Positions 9,762-17,192 of a stretch of 64,000 nt of DNA are shown piece by piece. This stretch comes from JANQOH01 sp965200095 (GTDB taxonomy: Bacteria > Pseudomonadota > Alphaproteobacteria > UBA7887). The translations under genes were made by a program, and so were the position numbers. The stretch lies in contig OZ241350.1 of assembly GCA_965200095.1 (NCBI GenBank), forward strand, positions 620,001 to 684,000, written 5' to 3'. Positions within the stretch are counted from its first letter, which is position 1. Each line of letters starts with the position of its first letter. The notes under the pieces were generated by a model that worked only from the letters and a program-made list of their open reading frames with translations, was not told the origin of the DNA and did not search any database.

Positions 9762-9943
9762 ACGCGGCCCCGCCGCGCCGCGAGGGCCGCCCCGCCCGCC
9801 GCTGCCCGGAATGCGGGCGCGCGGCGGTCCCGGAGCACCGCCCGTTCTGTTCGGCCCGCTGTCGCGATGTCGATCTGGGGCGCTGGCTGAAGGGCATGTA
9901 CGTCATCCCCGGCCGTGCGCCGGGCGAAGACGACGACGCATAG
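9758..9943 (+). CDS. yacG: zinc-binding protein YacG, DNA gyrase inhibitor family
   Basis: A 61-residue protein starting at a GTG overlapping the RNase stop. It has the C-x2-C-x11-C-x3-C zinc site (CPECGRAAVPEHRPFCSARC) and the following DVDLGRWLKGMYVIPG characteristic of YacG. In E. coli YacG binds GyrB and inhibits gyrase. The acidic tail PGEDDDA is also usual. This is the last gene of the murA to yacG run; no hairpin terminator is obvious after it. Confidence 0.93.
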   Translation: MNAAPPRREGRPARRCPECGRAAVPEHRPFCSARCRDVDLGRWLKGMYVIPGRAPGEDDDA

Positions 9944-9994
9944 GCGCATAGCGATGTCGCGGGAGACCTCGCGCTCCGTGCGGCGCCGGCGGGC

Positions 9995-10023
9995 TTGCGC
10001 CGGGCGGCGGGGCCGCGTAGGGT
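9995..10023 (+). promoter_or_regulatory. probable promoter giving a leaderless mRNA
   Basis: TTGCGC (9995-10000), a 17-base spacer and TAGGGT (10018-10023) stand exactly seven bases before the ATG at 10031. The expected transcription start is therefore the A of the ATG. The same geometry (TTGCGC, 17 bases, TAGATT, seven bases, ATG) precedes the paralogue at 47744 on the other strand, and that conservation is the main support. Confidence 0.5.
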
Positions 10024-10030
10024 CGCGGCC

Positions 10031-10462
10031 ATGTTCGATACCTACGCTGCCGCCAAGACGCTCAGGGACGCCGGGTTCGACGAATCGCAGGCCGAGGCGG
10101 CCGTCGCCATGGTCCGCGACGCCATATCCGAAGGCGCCGCGACGAAGGAGGACGTGGCCCGCCTGGAAAGCAAGATCGACGCCGGCATCGCCCGCCTGGA
10201 AGGCAAGATCGATTCGGACATTGCCGGTGTGAAGGCCGAGATCGCCGACATGAGAGCCGAGATTGGCGGCATGAAGGCCGAGATCGGCAACATGAAGGCC
10301 GAGATTGGCGGCATAAAGGCCGAGATCGGCGGCATGAAGGCCGAGGTCGGCGGCATAAAGGCCGACATGGGCGGGCTCGAAACGCGCCTGACCGTGCGGA
10401 TGTATGGCGGGTTGGGCGCGGTGGTCGTTGTCTTGCTCGCATTCCTCAAGCTCATGCCCTGA
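10031..10462 (+). CDS. coiled-coil membrane-anchored protein, DUF1640/CCDC90-like
   Basis: A 143-residue protein with three parts: an N-terminal helical module MFDTYAAAKTLRDAGFDESQ, a long heptad coiled coil (residues about 40-118), and a C-terminal membrane helix (VVVVLLAFLKLM). The coil contains seven near-identical seven-residue units of the form AEIGGMK. The overall plan resembles DUF1640/CCDC90 proteins, which oligomerise at membranes. A paralogue lies at 47043-47744 with the same ends and a differently expanded coil. The ATG at 10031 was preferred to one 36 bases upstream because the paralogue starts identically. There is no ribosome site, consistent with leaderless translation. Function unknown. 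Confidence 0.8.
   Translation: MFDTYAAAKTLRDAGFDESQAEAAVAMVRDAISEGAATKEDVARLESKIDAGIARLEGKIDSDIAGVKAEIADMRAEIGGMKAEIGNMKAEIGGIKAEIGGMKAEVGGIKADMGGLETRLTVRMYGGLGAVVVVLLAFLKLMP
10235..10381 (+). repeat. seven tandem 21-bp units within the coiled-coil gene
   Basis: Seven 21-base units related to GCCGAGATCGGCGGCATGAA encode one heptad each (AEIADMR, AEIGGMK, AEIGNMK, AEIGGIK, AEIGGMK, AEVGGIK, ADMGGLE). Units differ by a few bases, several of them synonymous, so the array is not a fresh expansion but could still change length by slippage. Confidence 0.9.
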
Positions 10463-11027
10463 CCGGCGTTTCGTTTCTGGCGCCGGGCGCTTGCGGAATT
10501 GCGCCGCTGCGACGGCCGGGGGCCTTGCAATGCGAAGAACGGACCGTGCCGGGCCGCCGATTTTTCCGACCCCGTCTCGGTGACCGTTTGCCCTTGCCCG
10601 TTCCTCCGCCTTGCCGGCGCCGCCGTTGCAGCACGCTGCGGCGCGCGATTTGCGGTGCGGCAATCGGCTCGCCTGCGCGACGACCGCGCCGCCCCTTGTG
10701 GCATGCTGCGCCGCGGGAGGCTATGAAACCGGCTGGCGCAGGCGTCCTTTCCGATGTCCGCGGGTTCGCCCCTGCAAGACGGCCCCGCCGGACCGGAAAG
10801 GTATCGCTTCGAGGTTATTTGTCTCGAATACTATTCTGCCGGCGCGACAAGGGGTGTTCGGGCAATTTATGTCATGGGGGAGTTCCGGCGTTTTACGCTG
10901 CCGCCCCCTGGACGCGACAACCGCCACGATGCAACCGACGGATTTCTTCGCACACGCTTTCGCGGGAACGATGAGAAAAAACGATCGGATGGATCGCCTG
11001 CAAGAGCAAGCCGTCGGCGGCGGCGGC
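10463..11027. other. intergenic stretch with no supported gene
   Basis: About 565 bases between the coiled-coil gene and the methyltransferase. Base composition drops around 10800-10990. Open frames here have no recognisable protein features and overlap in several frames. An ATG at 10971 could extend the methyltransferase by 19 residues. I see no RNA gene or clear promoter. Confidence 0.5.
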
Positions 11028-11903
11028 ATGAGCGCGCCGGATCCGGCGTTTCCGGCCTCGAATGTCCCTGTCGTCAACGTCGCCTCCGTCCCGCAGAGAA
11101 GCCCCCTGCGCTACCCGGGCGGCAAGACGTGGTTGATCCCGCACATCCGCGAGTGGCTGAAACGGACGAATCCGGAGATCCTGATCGAGCCCTTCGCGGG
11201 CGGCGCCGTCGTCTCGCTTACCGCTGTCATGGAGGATTTGGCGACGAAGGCGGTCATGATGGAGATCGACCGCGATGTCGCGGCGTTCTGGCGCTCGGCG
11301 CTGGAGCACGGAGCGGAATTGCAGGGTCGGATCCGCCGGTTCGAACCGACTATCGAACGGGTTCGCGAACTGGAAAAAACCCCGCCCGCGACGCTGGCGG
11401 ATCACGGATTCCGCACCCTGGTCCTCAACCGCACGCGGCGCGGCGGCATACTCGCGCCGGGCGCCTCGTTCCTCCGCCTCGGCGAGAACGGACGAGGCGT
11501 GCTCTCGCGCTGGTACCCGGAAACTCTCGTCAGGCGGCTCGCTGCGATCGAAGAACATGCGAGCCGCCTCATGTTCATGGAAGACGATAGCGAGAAGGCG
11601 TTGCCGAAACTATTGCGCGGGTGGGGCCGGAAAGCCGCGGTGTTCGTCGACCCGCCGTACACGGCGCAGGGCGGCAAGCGGGCGGGGTCGCGGCTCTACG
11701 CACGTTCGAGAATCGATCATGGGCGGCTGTTCGCCATGCTCGCGGAGCACGGTTCGAATTTCCTGATGACCTACGATGCGGCGCCGGAAATCGTCTCGCT
11801 GGTGCGACGGCACGGTTTCCACGCGGTGCGTCTCTCCATGAAGAACGGACACGGCAAATGCAGTCCCGAACTCGTCATTACGCCCGAGCGGTTGTTCGTA
11901 TGA
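11028..11903 (+). CDS. D12-class adenine-N6 DNA methyltransferase
   Basis: A 291-residue Dam-like methyltransferase. It has the SAM-binding LRYPGGKTWLIPHI (residues about 27-40) and EPFAGGAVVSLT (54-65), and the catalytic DPPY at 208-211 (VFVDPPYTAQGGKRAGSRLY). The C-terminus carries the NxxxPE-like segment GHGKCSPELVI. No restriction endonuclease or specificity subunit is adjacent, so it appears to be an orphan. Alternative ATGs at 10971 and 10989 are in frame; the shorter one is taken because upstream residues are not family-like. The stop codon TGA is the first part of the repeat that begins here, suggesting that the repeat inserted at or created the gene end. Confidence 0.85.
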   Translation: MSAPDPAFPASNVPVVNVASVPQRSPLRYPGGKTWLIPHIREWLKRTNPEILIEPFAGGAVVSLTAVMEDLATKAVMMEIDRDVAAFWRSALEHGAELQGRIRRFEPTIERVRELEKTPPATLADHGFRTLVLNRTRRGGILAPGASFLRLGENGRGVLSRWYPETLVRRLAAIEEHASRLMFMEDDSEKALPKLLRGWGRKAAVFVDPPYTAQGGKRAGSRLYARSRIDHGRLFAMLAEHGSNFLMTYDAAPEIVSLVRRHGFHAVRLSMKNGHGKCSPELVITPERLFV

Positions 11904-12192
11904 GACCTCTGCATAACCCGTTTCTTCTGCGGCAGGATCGCGTTCCCGACGCCTTACGGCGTTTCCGAACCCGCCGTCGGAGCATGACAATGCGTGACGG
12001 AATTGCGAGAATCCGCCCCCTGCACCGGTAATTCCCGCTTTCGAGCATGTGAAGAAATCGGGAGACGCTACTACTCTTCGTCATTCCCGCGAAAGCGGGA
12101 ATCTGCTTGCGGCGTTTCCGCAAGAAAAACCGCGCCGATATTGCGGACGGCCGCCTCCGGATTCCCGCTTTCGCGGGAATGACGAAGAGTAG
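11899..12192 (+). repeat. interspersed repeat family 1, copy A
   Basis: Starts TATGAGACCTCTGCATAACC and continues through a diverged 130-base body to an inverted pair. One arm at 12071-12103 contains GTCATTCCCGCGAAAGCGG and its perfect 33-base reverse complement lies at 12160-12192. The outer sequence (agaaatcgggagacgc) is also nearly mirrored on the far side. A second copy with the same order of parts is at 24530-24817. The opening GAGACCTCTGCA resembles ends of some IS5-group elements as I remember them, which would make this a non-autonomous derivative; that is inference. Confidence 0.75.
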
Positions 12193-12317
12193 AGGCGTCT
12201 CGCGACTTTTTCACGCCCGCCCTCGAGCGTGTAAAGAAATTCAACGTCTCTCACTGCGATTGGTCGGAGCACCGGAAAAACGGCGCCGTGGGAGACGACG
12301 ACCCTCCGGCAATACTT

Positions 12318-12537
12318 CGTCATTCCCGCGAAAGCGGAAATCTGGAGGCGGCCGCCCGCTATATCGGCCCGTTTTATTACGGAAACGCCGCAACGGATTC
12401 CCGTTTTCGAGCGTGTGAAGAAATCGAGAGACGCTACTACTCTTCGTCATTCCCGCGAAAGCGGGAATCTACTTGTGGCGGTTTCACAAAAAACCGTGCC
12501 GATATTGCGGACGGCCGCCTCCGGATTCCCGCTTTCG
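12318..12537. repeat. interspersed repeat family 1, partial copies
   Basis: Palindromic cores occur at 12318-12342 (one base changed) and 12445-12469. A degenerate half-core at 12524-12537 runs directly into GTGTGAAGAAATCG. Between them are the same internal words as in copy A, in both orientations: CCGATATTGCGGACGGCC forward, and CGTTTCCG-type sequence inverted. The pieces look like nested or recombined copies rather than one clean element. Confidence 0.7.
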
Positions 12538-12549
12538 GGCGTGTGAAGA

Positions 12550-12630
12550 AATCGCGCGTCTCTCATCGTGACAGCCGGATCGCCGAGGTATCGGCATTGT
12601 AAAAGACAATATCCATCGAATAATACCTCG
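12550..12630 (+). repeat. 81-bp module shared in inverse with 24969-25049
   Basis: This stretch includes CGCCGAGGTATCGGCATTGT and ATCCATCGAATAATACC and is about 90% identical to the reverse complement of 24969-25049. It sits directly before another palindromic core. Confidence 0.85.
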
Positions 12631-12790
12631 TCATTCCCGCGAAAGCGGGAATCCGGAGGCGGTTGTCCGCAATGTCGGCCCGGTTTTTCTTACGGAAACG
12701 CCGCAAAGAGATTCCCGCTTTCGCGGGAATGACGAGTACTTGTAACGCTGTTCGATTTCTTCACGCGCTCTTTCGCAGGAATGACGAAGA
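12629..12790. repeat. interspersed repeat family 1, further copy plus tail module
   Basis: A forward core at 12629-12653 and an inverted core at 12710-12734 enclose an internal segment that is the reverse complement of the one in copy A. After it comes a tail, GACGAGTACTTGTAACGCT followed by TTCGATTTCTTCACGCGC, that recurs in the same orientation at 24901-24974. Confidence 0.75.
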
Positions 12791-13030
12791 TTAGTGGGGC
12801 CTTTCGATTTCCTCGTATGCTCTTTCGCGGAACGAACATGTCCGAACAACGACAAGCCGGATCGAATCGAGGCGCCCGGTCGTCCCGTCGACGCCTCCGG
12901 AAGTCGAGCCGAACGGGCAACCCCCGAGCCGCGCCCCGAAAAAAATCCGGGCCTTGCGCAGAGGTCGCCGTATGACAGAAAGACCGCGGATCGCCGACCG
13001 GTCAGGCCGGCCATCCGGCGCCGAACCCCG
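12791..13030. other. spacer after the repeat island
   Basis: About 240 bases between the repeats and the stop of the PanB-like gene. It holds a short open frame from 12781 without family features. On the minus strand there is a T-run flanked by GGCCCGG and CGGGGC, which might help terminate the PanB-like transcript; the pairing is too short for a confident call. Confidence 0.35.
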
Positions 13031-13933
13031 TCAGGTCGTGGAGTCCAGCGCCTCGCGGAAGGCGTCGAGCAGGCCGTCGGGCGCGGCGATGACGTTCTCC
13101 GCGGCGGGGAAAACGCCGTTCCGCACATCTTCCGCAAACTCCCCGAACGCGGCGACGCGCTCTCTCTGCATCGCCTCCTTCATCTTGTAGAGAGTGCGGT
13201 ATTGTTTCGAGTGACGCGGCCAGGGCGGCGGGTTGTTGCCGAGGATGTCGTCGGCGAACAGGAACTGGATGTCGCCGCCGCCGCCGGCGCCGATCGACGA
13301 GGTGAGAAGGGTCGTGCGGCGGGTGATCTCGGCGAGCAGCGCGTCCGGGATCACCTCCACCTCGACGGCGTAGGCGCCGGCGTTCTCCAGCGCCTCGATG
13401 TCGCGGAACACCTTCACGGCTTCGTCGAGCGTCTTCCCGACGGCGCGCAGGCCGCCGGTCCACGTGCTCTTGCGCGGGACCAGCCCGGCGTGGCCCTGCA
13501 CCGGAACCCCCGCTTCCGCCGCCGCGGCGACGAAGCGCGGGCTCCACTGGCACATCACCGCGTCCGCCCCGAGCGCCATCGCTTCGTATGCGAGGCGCAC
13601 CGCCTCGTCGGCGCCGGCGGCGGCGACCAGCGGCACCGAAAACGCCATGAAGGTGTTGGGCGCGGCGCGCCGGATCGCGGCCGCCGGCTCCGGCTGCCGC
13701 GGGTCGAAGCGCACCTTCATGGCATCGATGCCGGCTTCCTCGGCCGCGGCCGCCTCCTCCGGCGAAAAGGGGAGGGTTTCGACAAGGACCTTCCGGCCCT
13801 TGGCGGCGCGCAGATCGCGCACGGTGTAGTTGCGGGTTCCGTAGGCGCCGCCGAGAGTCATGACCCGTTTCAGGCCGCGTTTCGCCGCGTCTCTCGGCGG
13901 GATCCCGCCGTCGCCGGTCGCGTGACTCGCCAT
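13031..13933 (-). CDS. PanB-like (ketopantoate hydroxymethyltransferase superfamily) protein
   Basis: A 300-residue protein of the PEP-mutase/PanB TIM-barrel superfamily. PanB-like blocks are YTVRDLRAAKGRKVLVETL, VQGHAGLVPRKSTWTGGLRA, EALENAGAYAVEVEVIP and SSIGAGGGGDIQFLFADDILG. The catalytic glutamate region (VEVEVIP) is kept, but the usual N-terminal DSLGM metal motif of true PanB is not recognisable; the sequence there reads DAMKVRFDPRQ. The ATG at 13933 has a strong GAGAGGAAGACC ribosome site. It is the last gene of the dioxygenase-TRAP-SMP30 cluster, not near panC. A role in aldol chemistry on the imported acid is inferred, not shown. Confidence 0.78.
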   Translation of the reverse strand: MASHATGDGGIPPRDAAKRGLKRVMTLGGAYGTRNYTVRDLRAAKGRKVLVETLPFSPEEAAAAEEAGIDAMKVRFDPRQPEPAAAIRRAAPNTFMAFSVPLVAAAGADEAVRLAYEAMALGADAVMCQWSPRFVAAAAEAGVPVQGHAGLVPRKSTWTGGLRAVGKTLDEAVKVFRDIEALENAGAYAVEVEVIPDALLAEITRRTTLLTSSIGAGGGGDIQFLFADDILGNNPPPWPRHSKQYRTLYKMKEAMQRERVAAFGEFAEDVRNGVFPAAENVIAAPDGLLDAFREALDSTT

Positions 13934-14006
13934 CGGTCTTCCTCTCGCTTGCCGCCGGGAGAACGGGCGGCCGAAGCCGCCCGGGCTCCCGACGCCGGGC
14001 GTCCGC

Positions 14007-15104
14007 CTACGGCAGCTGGTAGCCGTTCTTGCCGAGGGTGATCTTGTAGAGGCTCTTGCCCGAGGTGAGATAGAGCACGTTGCTCTCGTCGCCCCGGCCG
14101 AAGCCAACATTGGTCGGCAGTTCCTCGCCGGTCGAAATATAGGCGAGTTCCTCGCCCTCCGGCGAATAGACCACCACGCCCGGCCGGTGTTCGCAGCGCG
14201 AGGTGACGTAGATGTTGCCCTCCTCGTCGGCGATCAGTCCGTCCGGCCCGCTGCACGGCGTGTCGTAGGCGGTCGCGTAATCCACCAGCACGCGCCGGTT
14301 GCTCACCGTGCCGTCCTCGTGCAGGTCGTAGGCTTGCAGCAGGTGGAGGCCGACGATGGGCGCCTGGTCGGTGTCGTCGAGTTGCATGAAGCCCAGCCAG
14401 CCATTGTCGTTGCTCACCAGATAGAACGTCTTCTGGTCGGGCGAGACGAGCACGCCGTTGGTCTTGCCGCCGTTGGTGATGATGCGGTCGACCGATCCGT
14501 CGGGGTCGAGGCGGTAGACGGCGAAGCCCGGCTGCATGACCGGTTCGTGGCCGAGATAGCGGGGGTCGGAGAAGTAGATCCGCCCCATTTCGTCGATGCT
14601 GATGTCGTTGAGCGCGTTGTAGGGCTTGCCGTTGTAGAGGCCGGTGAGGATGTAGCTCATGCCGGTGGACATGTCGGTCTTCACCAGCATCCGGCCGCCA
14701 TAGTCGGCGCCCAGGGCGGCGATCATGTTGCCGTCGCGGTCGAATTTGATGCCGTTCGACATGCCCGAGGGCGAGCGCCAGACCGTCGTTTCGCCGGTTT
14801 GCGGGTCGTGCCGGTAGATGGCTCCGGCCATGGGATACATCCCGCTCTCGTCCTTGCAGAAGGCCGAGAAGGTGATGTCGCTGAAATACATGTAGCCGTC
14901 ATGGCCGGCGGCGACGCCTTCCGTCAGGATGCAGCCGCCGTCGAACACCTTGACCAGCGCCGAGCCTTCCGGAACGATGGAGGGGTCGCCGACCGGCATC
15001 GGAAACCCGGCTTCGCCTTCGAGATGGCCGCCGGCAAGAGCCGGCGCGGCCGCGAGTCCCGCCGCCACGACGGCGCCGGCGAATACGGCAAATTTCCCGT
15101 GCAT
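14007..15104 (-). CDS. secreted SMP-30/gluconolactonase-like beta-propeller protein
   Basis: A 365-residue protein with a signal peptide (MHGKFAVFAGAVVAAGLAAA then PALAGG) and repeated propeller strands. These include GYMYFSDITFSAF, GMSNGIKFDRDGNMIAALGA, NALNDISIDEMGRIYFSDPR, GKTNGVLVSPDQKTFYLVSN and GPDGLIADEEGNIYVTSRC. The acidic and asparagine positions match the calcium site of SMP-30/gluconolactonase lactonases. It probably hydrolyses a lactone or related ester in the periplasm. The ATG at 15104 has a GGGAGGACACT ribosome site; a longer in-frame start lacks one. It is 73 bases upstream of the PanB-like gene on the same strand. Confidence 0.85.
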   Translation of the reverse strand: MHGKFAVFAGAVVAAGLAAAPALAGGHLEGEAGFPMPVGDPSIVPEGSALVKVFDGGCILTEGVAAGHDGYMYFSDITFSAFCKDESGMYPMAGAIYRHDPQTGETTVWRSPSGMSNGIKFDRDGNMIAALGADYGGRMLVKTDMSTGMSYILTGLYNGKPYNALNDISIDEMGRIYFSDPRYLGHEPVMQPGFAVYRLDPDGSVDRIITNGGKTNGVLVSPDQKTFYLVSNDNGWLGFMQLDDTDQAPIVGLHLLQAYDLHEDGTVSNRRVLVDYATAYDTPCSGPDGLIADEEGNIYVTSRCEHRPGVVVYSPEGEELAYISTGEELPTNVGFGRGDESNVLYLTSGKSLYKITLGKNGYQLP

Positions 15105-15309
15105 AGTGTCCTCCCAAGGTTCGAGTGCCGCCCCCGCCGACTCCGCGGCGCAAGGGGCGGAATGATCGCTCACTCTATTGGGAACGGGAACTGGCGTCAA
15201 TTCGCAAATCGGAGCGCGGCGCCCGCCCTGTCGCGCGACGCGTTGCGTATCGGCGAATTCTGTCGTCCGGAACCCGGGGAGACCGGTGCAAAAGCAATAT
15301 CCGGGAATT

Positions 15310-16629
15310 CTATCGGTTGCGCAGCGTGTCGGGCAGCCACAGCGCCACTTCGGGAAAGAAGAGCACCGCCGCCAGCCCGCATGCCTGAAGGCCGATGAAC
15401 GGCCACAGCGCCTTGTAGATGTGCCCCAGCTCGATGCCCGGCGGCGCGACGCCCTTGAGATAGAACGCCGCTGGGCCGAAAGGCGGAGTCAGATAGCTGA
15501 TCTGCATATTCATGCAGAAAAGAATGCCGAACCACACCGGCGAATAGCCGAGCGAGATCACGATGGGCACGAAGATCGGCATGGTGAGAAGGCAGATGCC
15601 GATCCAGTCCATGAACAGGCCCAGCAGGATCAGAACCGCCATCATCACCGCGATAATCCCCAGAGGCGGCAGCGGCAGGCCGGTCACCAGGGATTTCACG
15701 AAGGCGTCCCCGCCCATCAGGTTGTAGACCCCGATCAGCGCCGTCGCGCCGAAGGTGATCCACAGCAGCATGCCGCAGGTGTTCATGGTCTGATACAGCG
15801 CGTCGCGCAGCATCGGCCAGTTCAGCTCGCGACGCGCCGCCGCCGACAGAATGGCCCCGACCGCGCCCATTCCCGCCGCCTCGCTCACCGACGCGATGCC
15901 GAGATAGATCGAGCCGAGCACCCCGCCGGCGACGCCGAGGGGCAGCACGAGACCGCCGATCAGCCTGACCTTCTCGGCGCGCGGCAGGTTGCGCTCCTCC
16001 GGCGGCGCCGGCGGCCCCAGCGCCGGGTTCAGGCGGCACCGCACGACGATGTAGCCGATATAGATCGTCGCCAGCAGCAGCCCGGGGACGATGGTGGCGA
16101 CGAACAGGCGCCCGATGTCCACGCCGGCCGTCAGCCCGTAAATGATGAGCACGATGCTCGGCGGGATCATGGTGCCGAGCGAGCCGCCGGCGCAGATGGT
16201 GCCGATGGCGAGGCCGCGGTCGTAGTTCAGCCGCAGCATCTGCGGCAGGGCCACCAGACCGAGAAGGATGATCTCGCCGCCGATGATCCCGGTCATGGCG
16301 GCCATCAGCACCGCCACGATCATCGTCTGCACCGCCAGCCCGCCGCGCAGGCCGCCCGCCCATATGTGCATGGCGCGGTAGAGATCGCGCGCCACCCCCG
16401 ACCGCTCCAGCACCGACGCCATGAGGATGAACATCGGCACCGCCACCAGGACGAATTCGCGCACCAGGCTGAGGATGCGGCTTTCGATGAGGAACAGGCC
16501 GGCGAGGCCGAAATTGCCGACCGCGAACGCCATCGCCACAGCCCCTGTCACGAAGGCGAGCGGCAGCCCCATCGCCAGCAGGACGGCGATGGCGCCGACC
16601 ATAAGAAGCGATATCCACTCGATGCCCAC
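15310..16629 (-). CDS. dctM: TRAP transporter large permease subunit (DctM family)
   Basis: A 439-residue polytopic inner-membrane protein that forms the sodium-driven transport domain. Hydrophobic segments run throughout. Signature runs are ILMASVLERSGVARDLY, GGSLGTMIPPSIVLIIYG and NMQISYLTPPFGPAAFYLKG near the C-terminus. The start is a GTG at 16629, 42 bases after the DctQ stop. It is followed by a 205-base gap before the SMP-30-like gene, which may hold a separate promoter. The substrate cannot be read, but the neighbours suggest a hydroxylated or branched carboxylate. Confidence 0.95.
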   Translation of the reverse strand: MGIEWISLLMVGAIAVLLAMGLPLAFVTGAVAMAFAVGNFGLAGLFLIESRILSLVREFVLVAVPMFILMASVLERSGVARDLYRAMHIWAGGLRGGLAVQTMIVAVLMAAMTGIIGGEIILLGLVALPQMLRLNYDRGLAIGTICAGGSLGTMIPPSIVLIIYGLTAGVDIGRLFVATIVPGLLLATIYIGYIVVRCRLNPALGPPAPPEERNLPRAEKVRLIGGLVLPLGVAGGVLGSIYLGIASVSEAAGMGAVGAILSAAARRELNWPMLRDALYQTMNTCGMLLWITFGATALIGVYNLMGGDAFVKSLVTGLPLPPLGIIAVMMAVLILLGLFMDWIGICLLTMPIFVPIVISLGYSPVWFGILFCMNMQISYLTPPFGPAAFYLKGVAPPGIELGHIYKALWPFIGLQACGLAAVLFFPEVALWLPDTLRNR

Positions 16630-16671
16630 GGCGCAGAGACGGCGAAGGGTGCGGGCGGGAGAGCGCCGGCG

Positions 16672-17187
16672 CTAGCGCGCCGGGTCGGAGGCCGCGCCGT
16701 CGCGCAGGCCCCGCCGCCACTGCGAGGCGGCCAGCAGGAACATCAGCGCGCATGCAACGAAGATCGCCGTCTTGGCGATCGCCGGCAGGGGGATCTGCGA
16801 CGCGGTGCCCGCGTCCTCCATGATCGCCAGCGACTTGCGCGCGTCGATCGCCGAGCGGTAGCCGAGAAGGCCCAGAAAGACCAGAATGATCGCCCCGTTG
16901 ACGGCGTCGACGACGCGCCGCGCGGGCGGCGGGAACTTGTCGTAAAGCAGCGATATGCGGATATGCGCGCGGCGTTGCAGGGTGTAGAGGCCGCTCAGCA
17001 GAAAGCCGACCGAGCACAGCGCGATGGTCAGATCGTGGGCCCAGATCGTCGGCGCGTTGAAGCCGTAGCGCGCCGCCACCTCCCACGCGATGATGACCAT
17101 GCAGGCGAAGAACAGCCAGCTCGTCAGCTCGCCGGTGCGGCGGGCGATGCGGTCGATGGCGGTCTCGCGTTCGCCGCCGCCGGTCAT
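16672..17187 (-). CDS. dctQ: TRAP transporter small permease subunit (DctQ family)
   Basis: A 171-residue membrane protein with four predicted helices (about residues 20-40, 55-75, 95-115, 135-160). It shows the DctQ pattern EVAARYGFNAPTIWAHDLT and the segment RRAHIRISLLYDKFP. It pairs with DctM to form the membrane complex. The ATG at 17187 follows the second binding-protein gene by five bases, so all TRAP parts are on one transcript. Confidence 0.92.
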   Translation of the reverse strand: MTGGGERETAIDRIARRTGELTSWLFFACMVIIAWEVAARYGFNAPTIWAHDLTIALCSVGFLLSGLYTLQRRAHIRISLLYDKFPPPARRVVDAVNGAIILVFLGLLGYRSAIDARKSLAIMEDAGTASQIPLPAIAKTAIFVACALMFLLAASQWRRGLRDGAASDPAR

Positions 17188-17192
17188 GCCGC

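Noticed and set aside
12079..12734. CRISPR-like spacing of palindromic repeats
   Set aside because: Spacings are irregular, the units occur in both orientations, and the intervening sequences are themselves repeated.
12933..12958. Possible rho-independent terminator after the PanB-like gene
   Set aside because: A run of seven T on the minus strand is present, but the only pairing is a four- to five-base stem around the T-run itself, so it is not a standard hairpin followed by T.
12781..12975. A 64-codon frame after the repeat island
   Set aside because: It starts within the repeat and has only low-complexity basic sequence.
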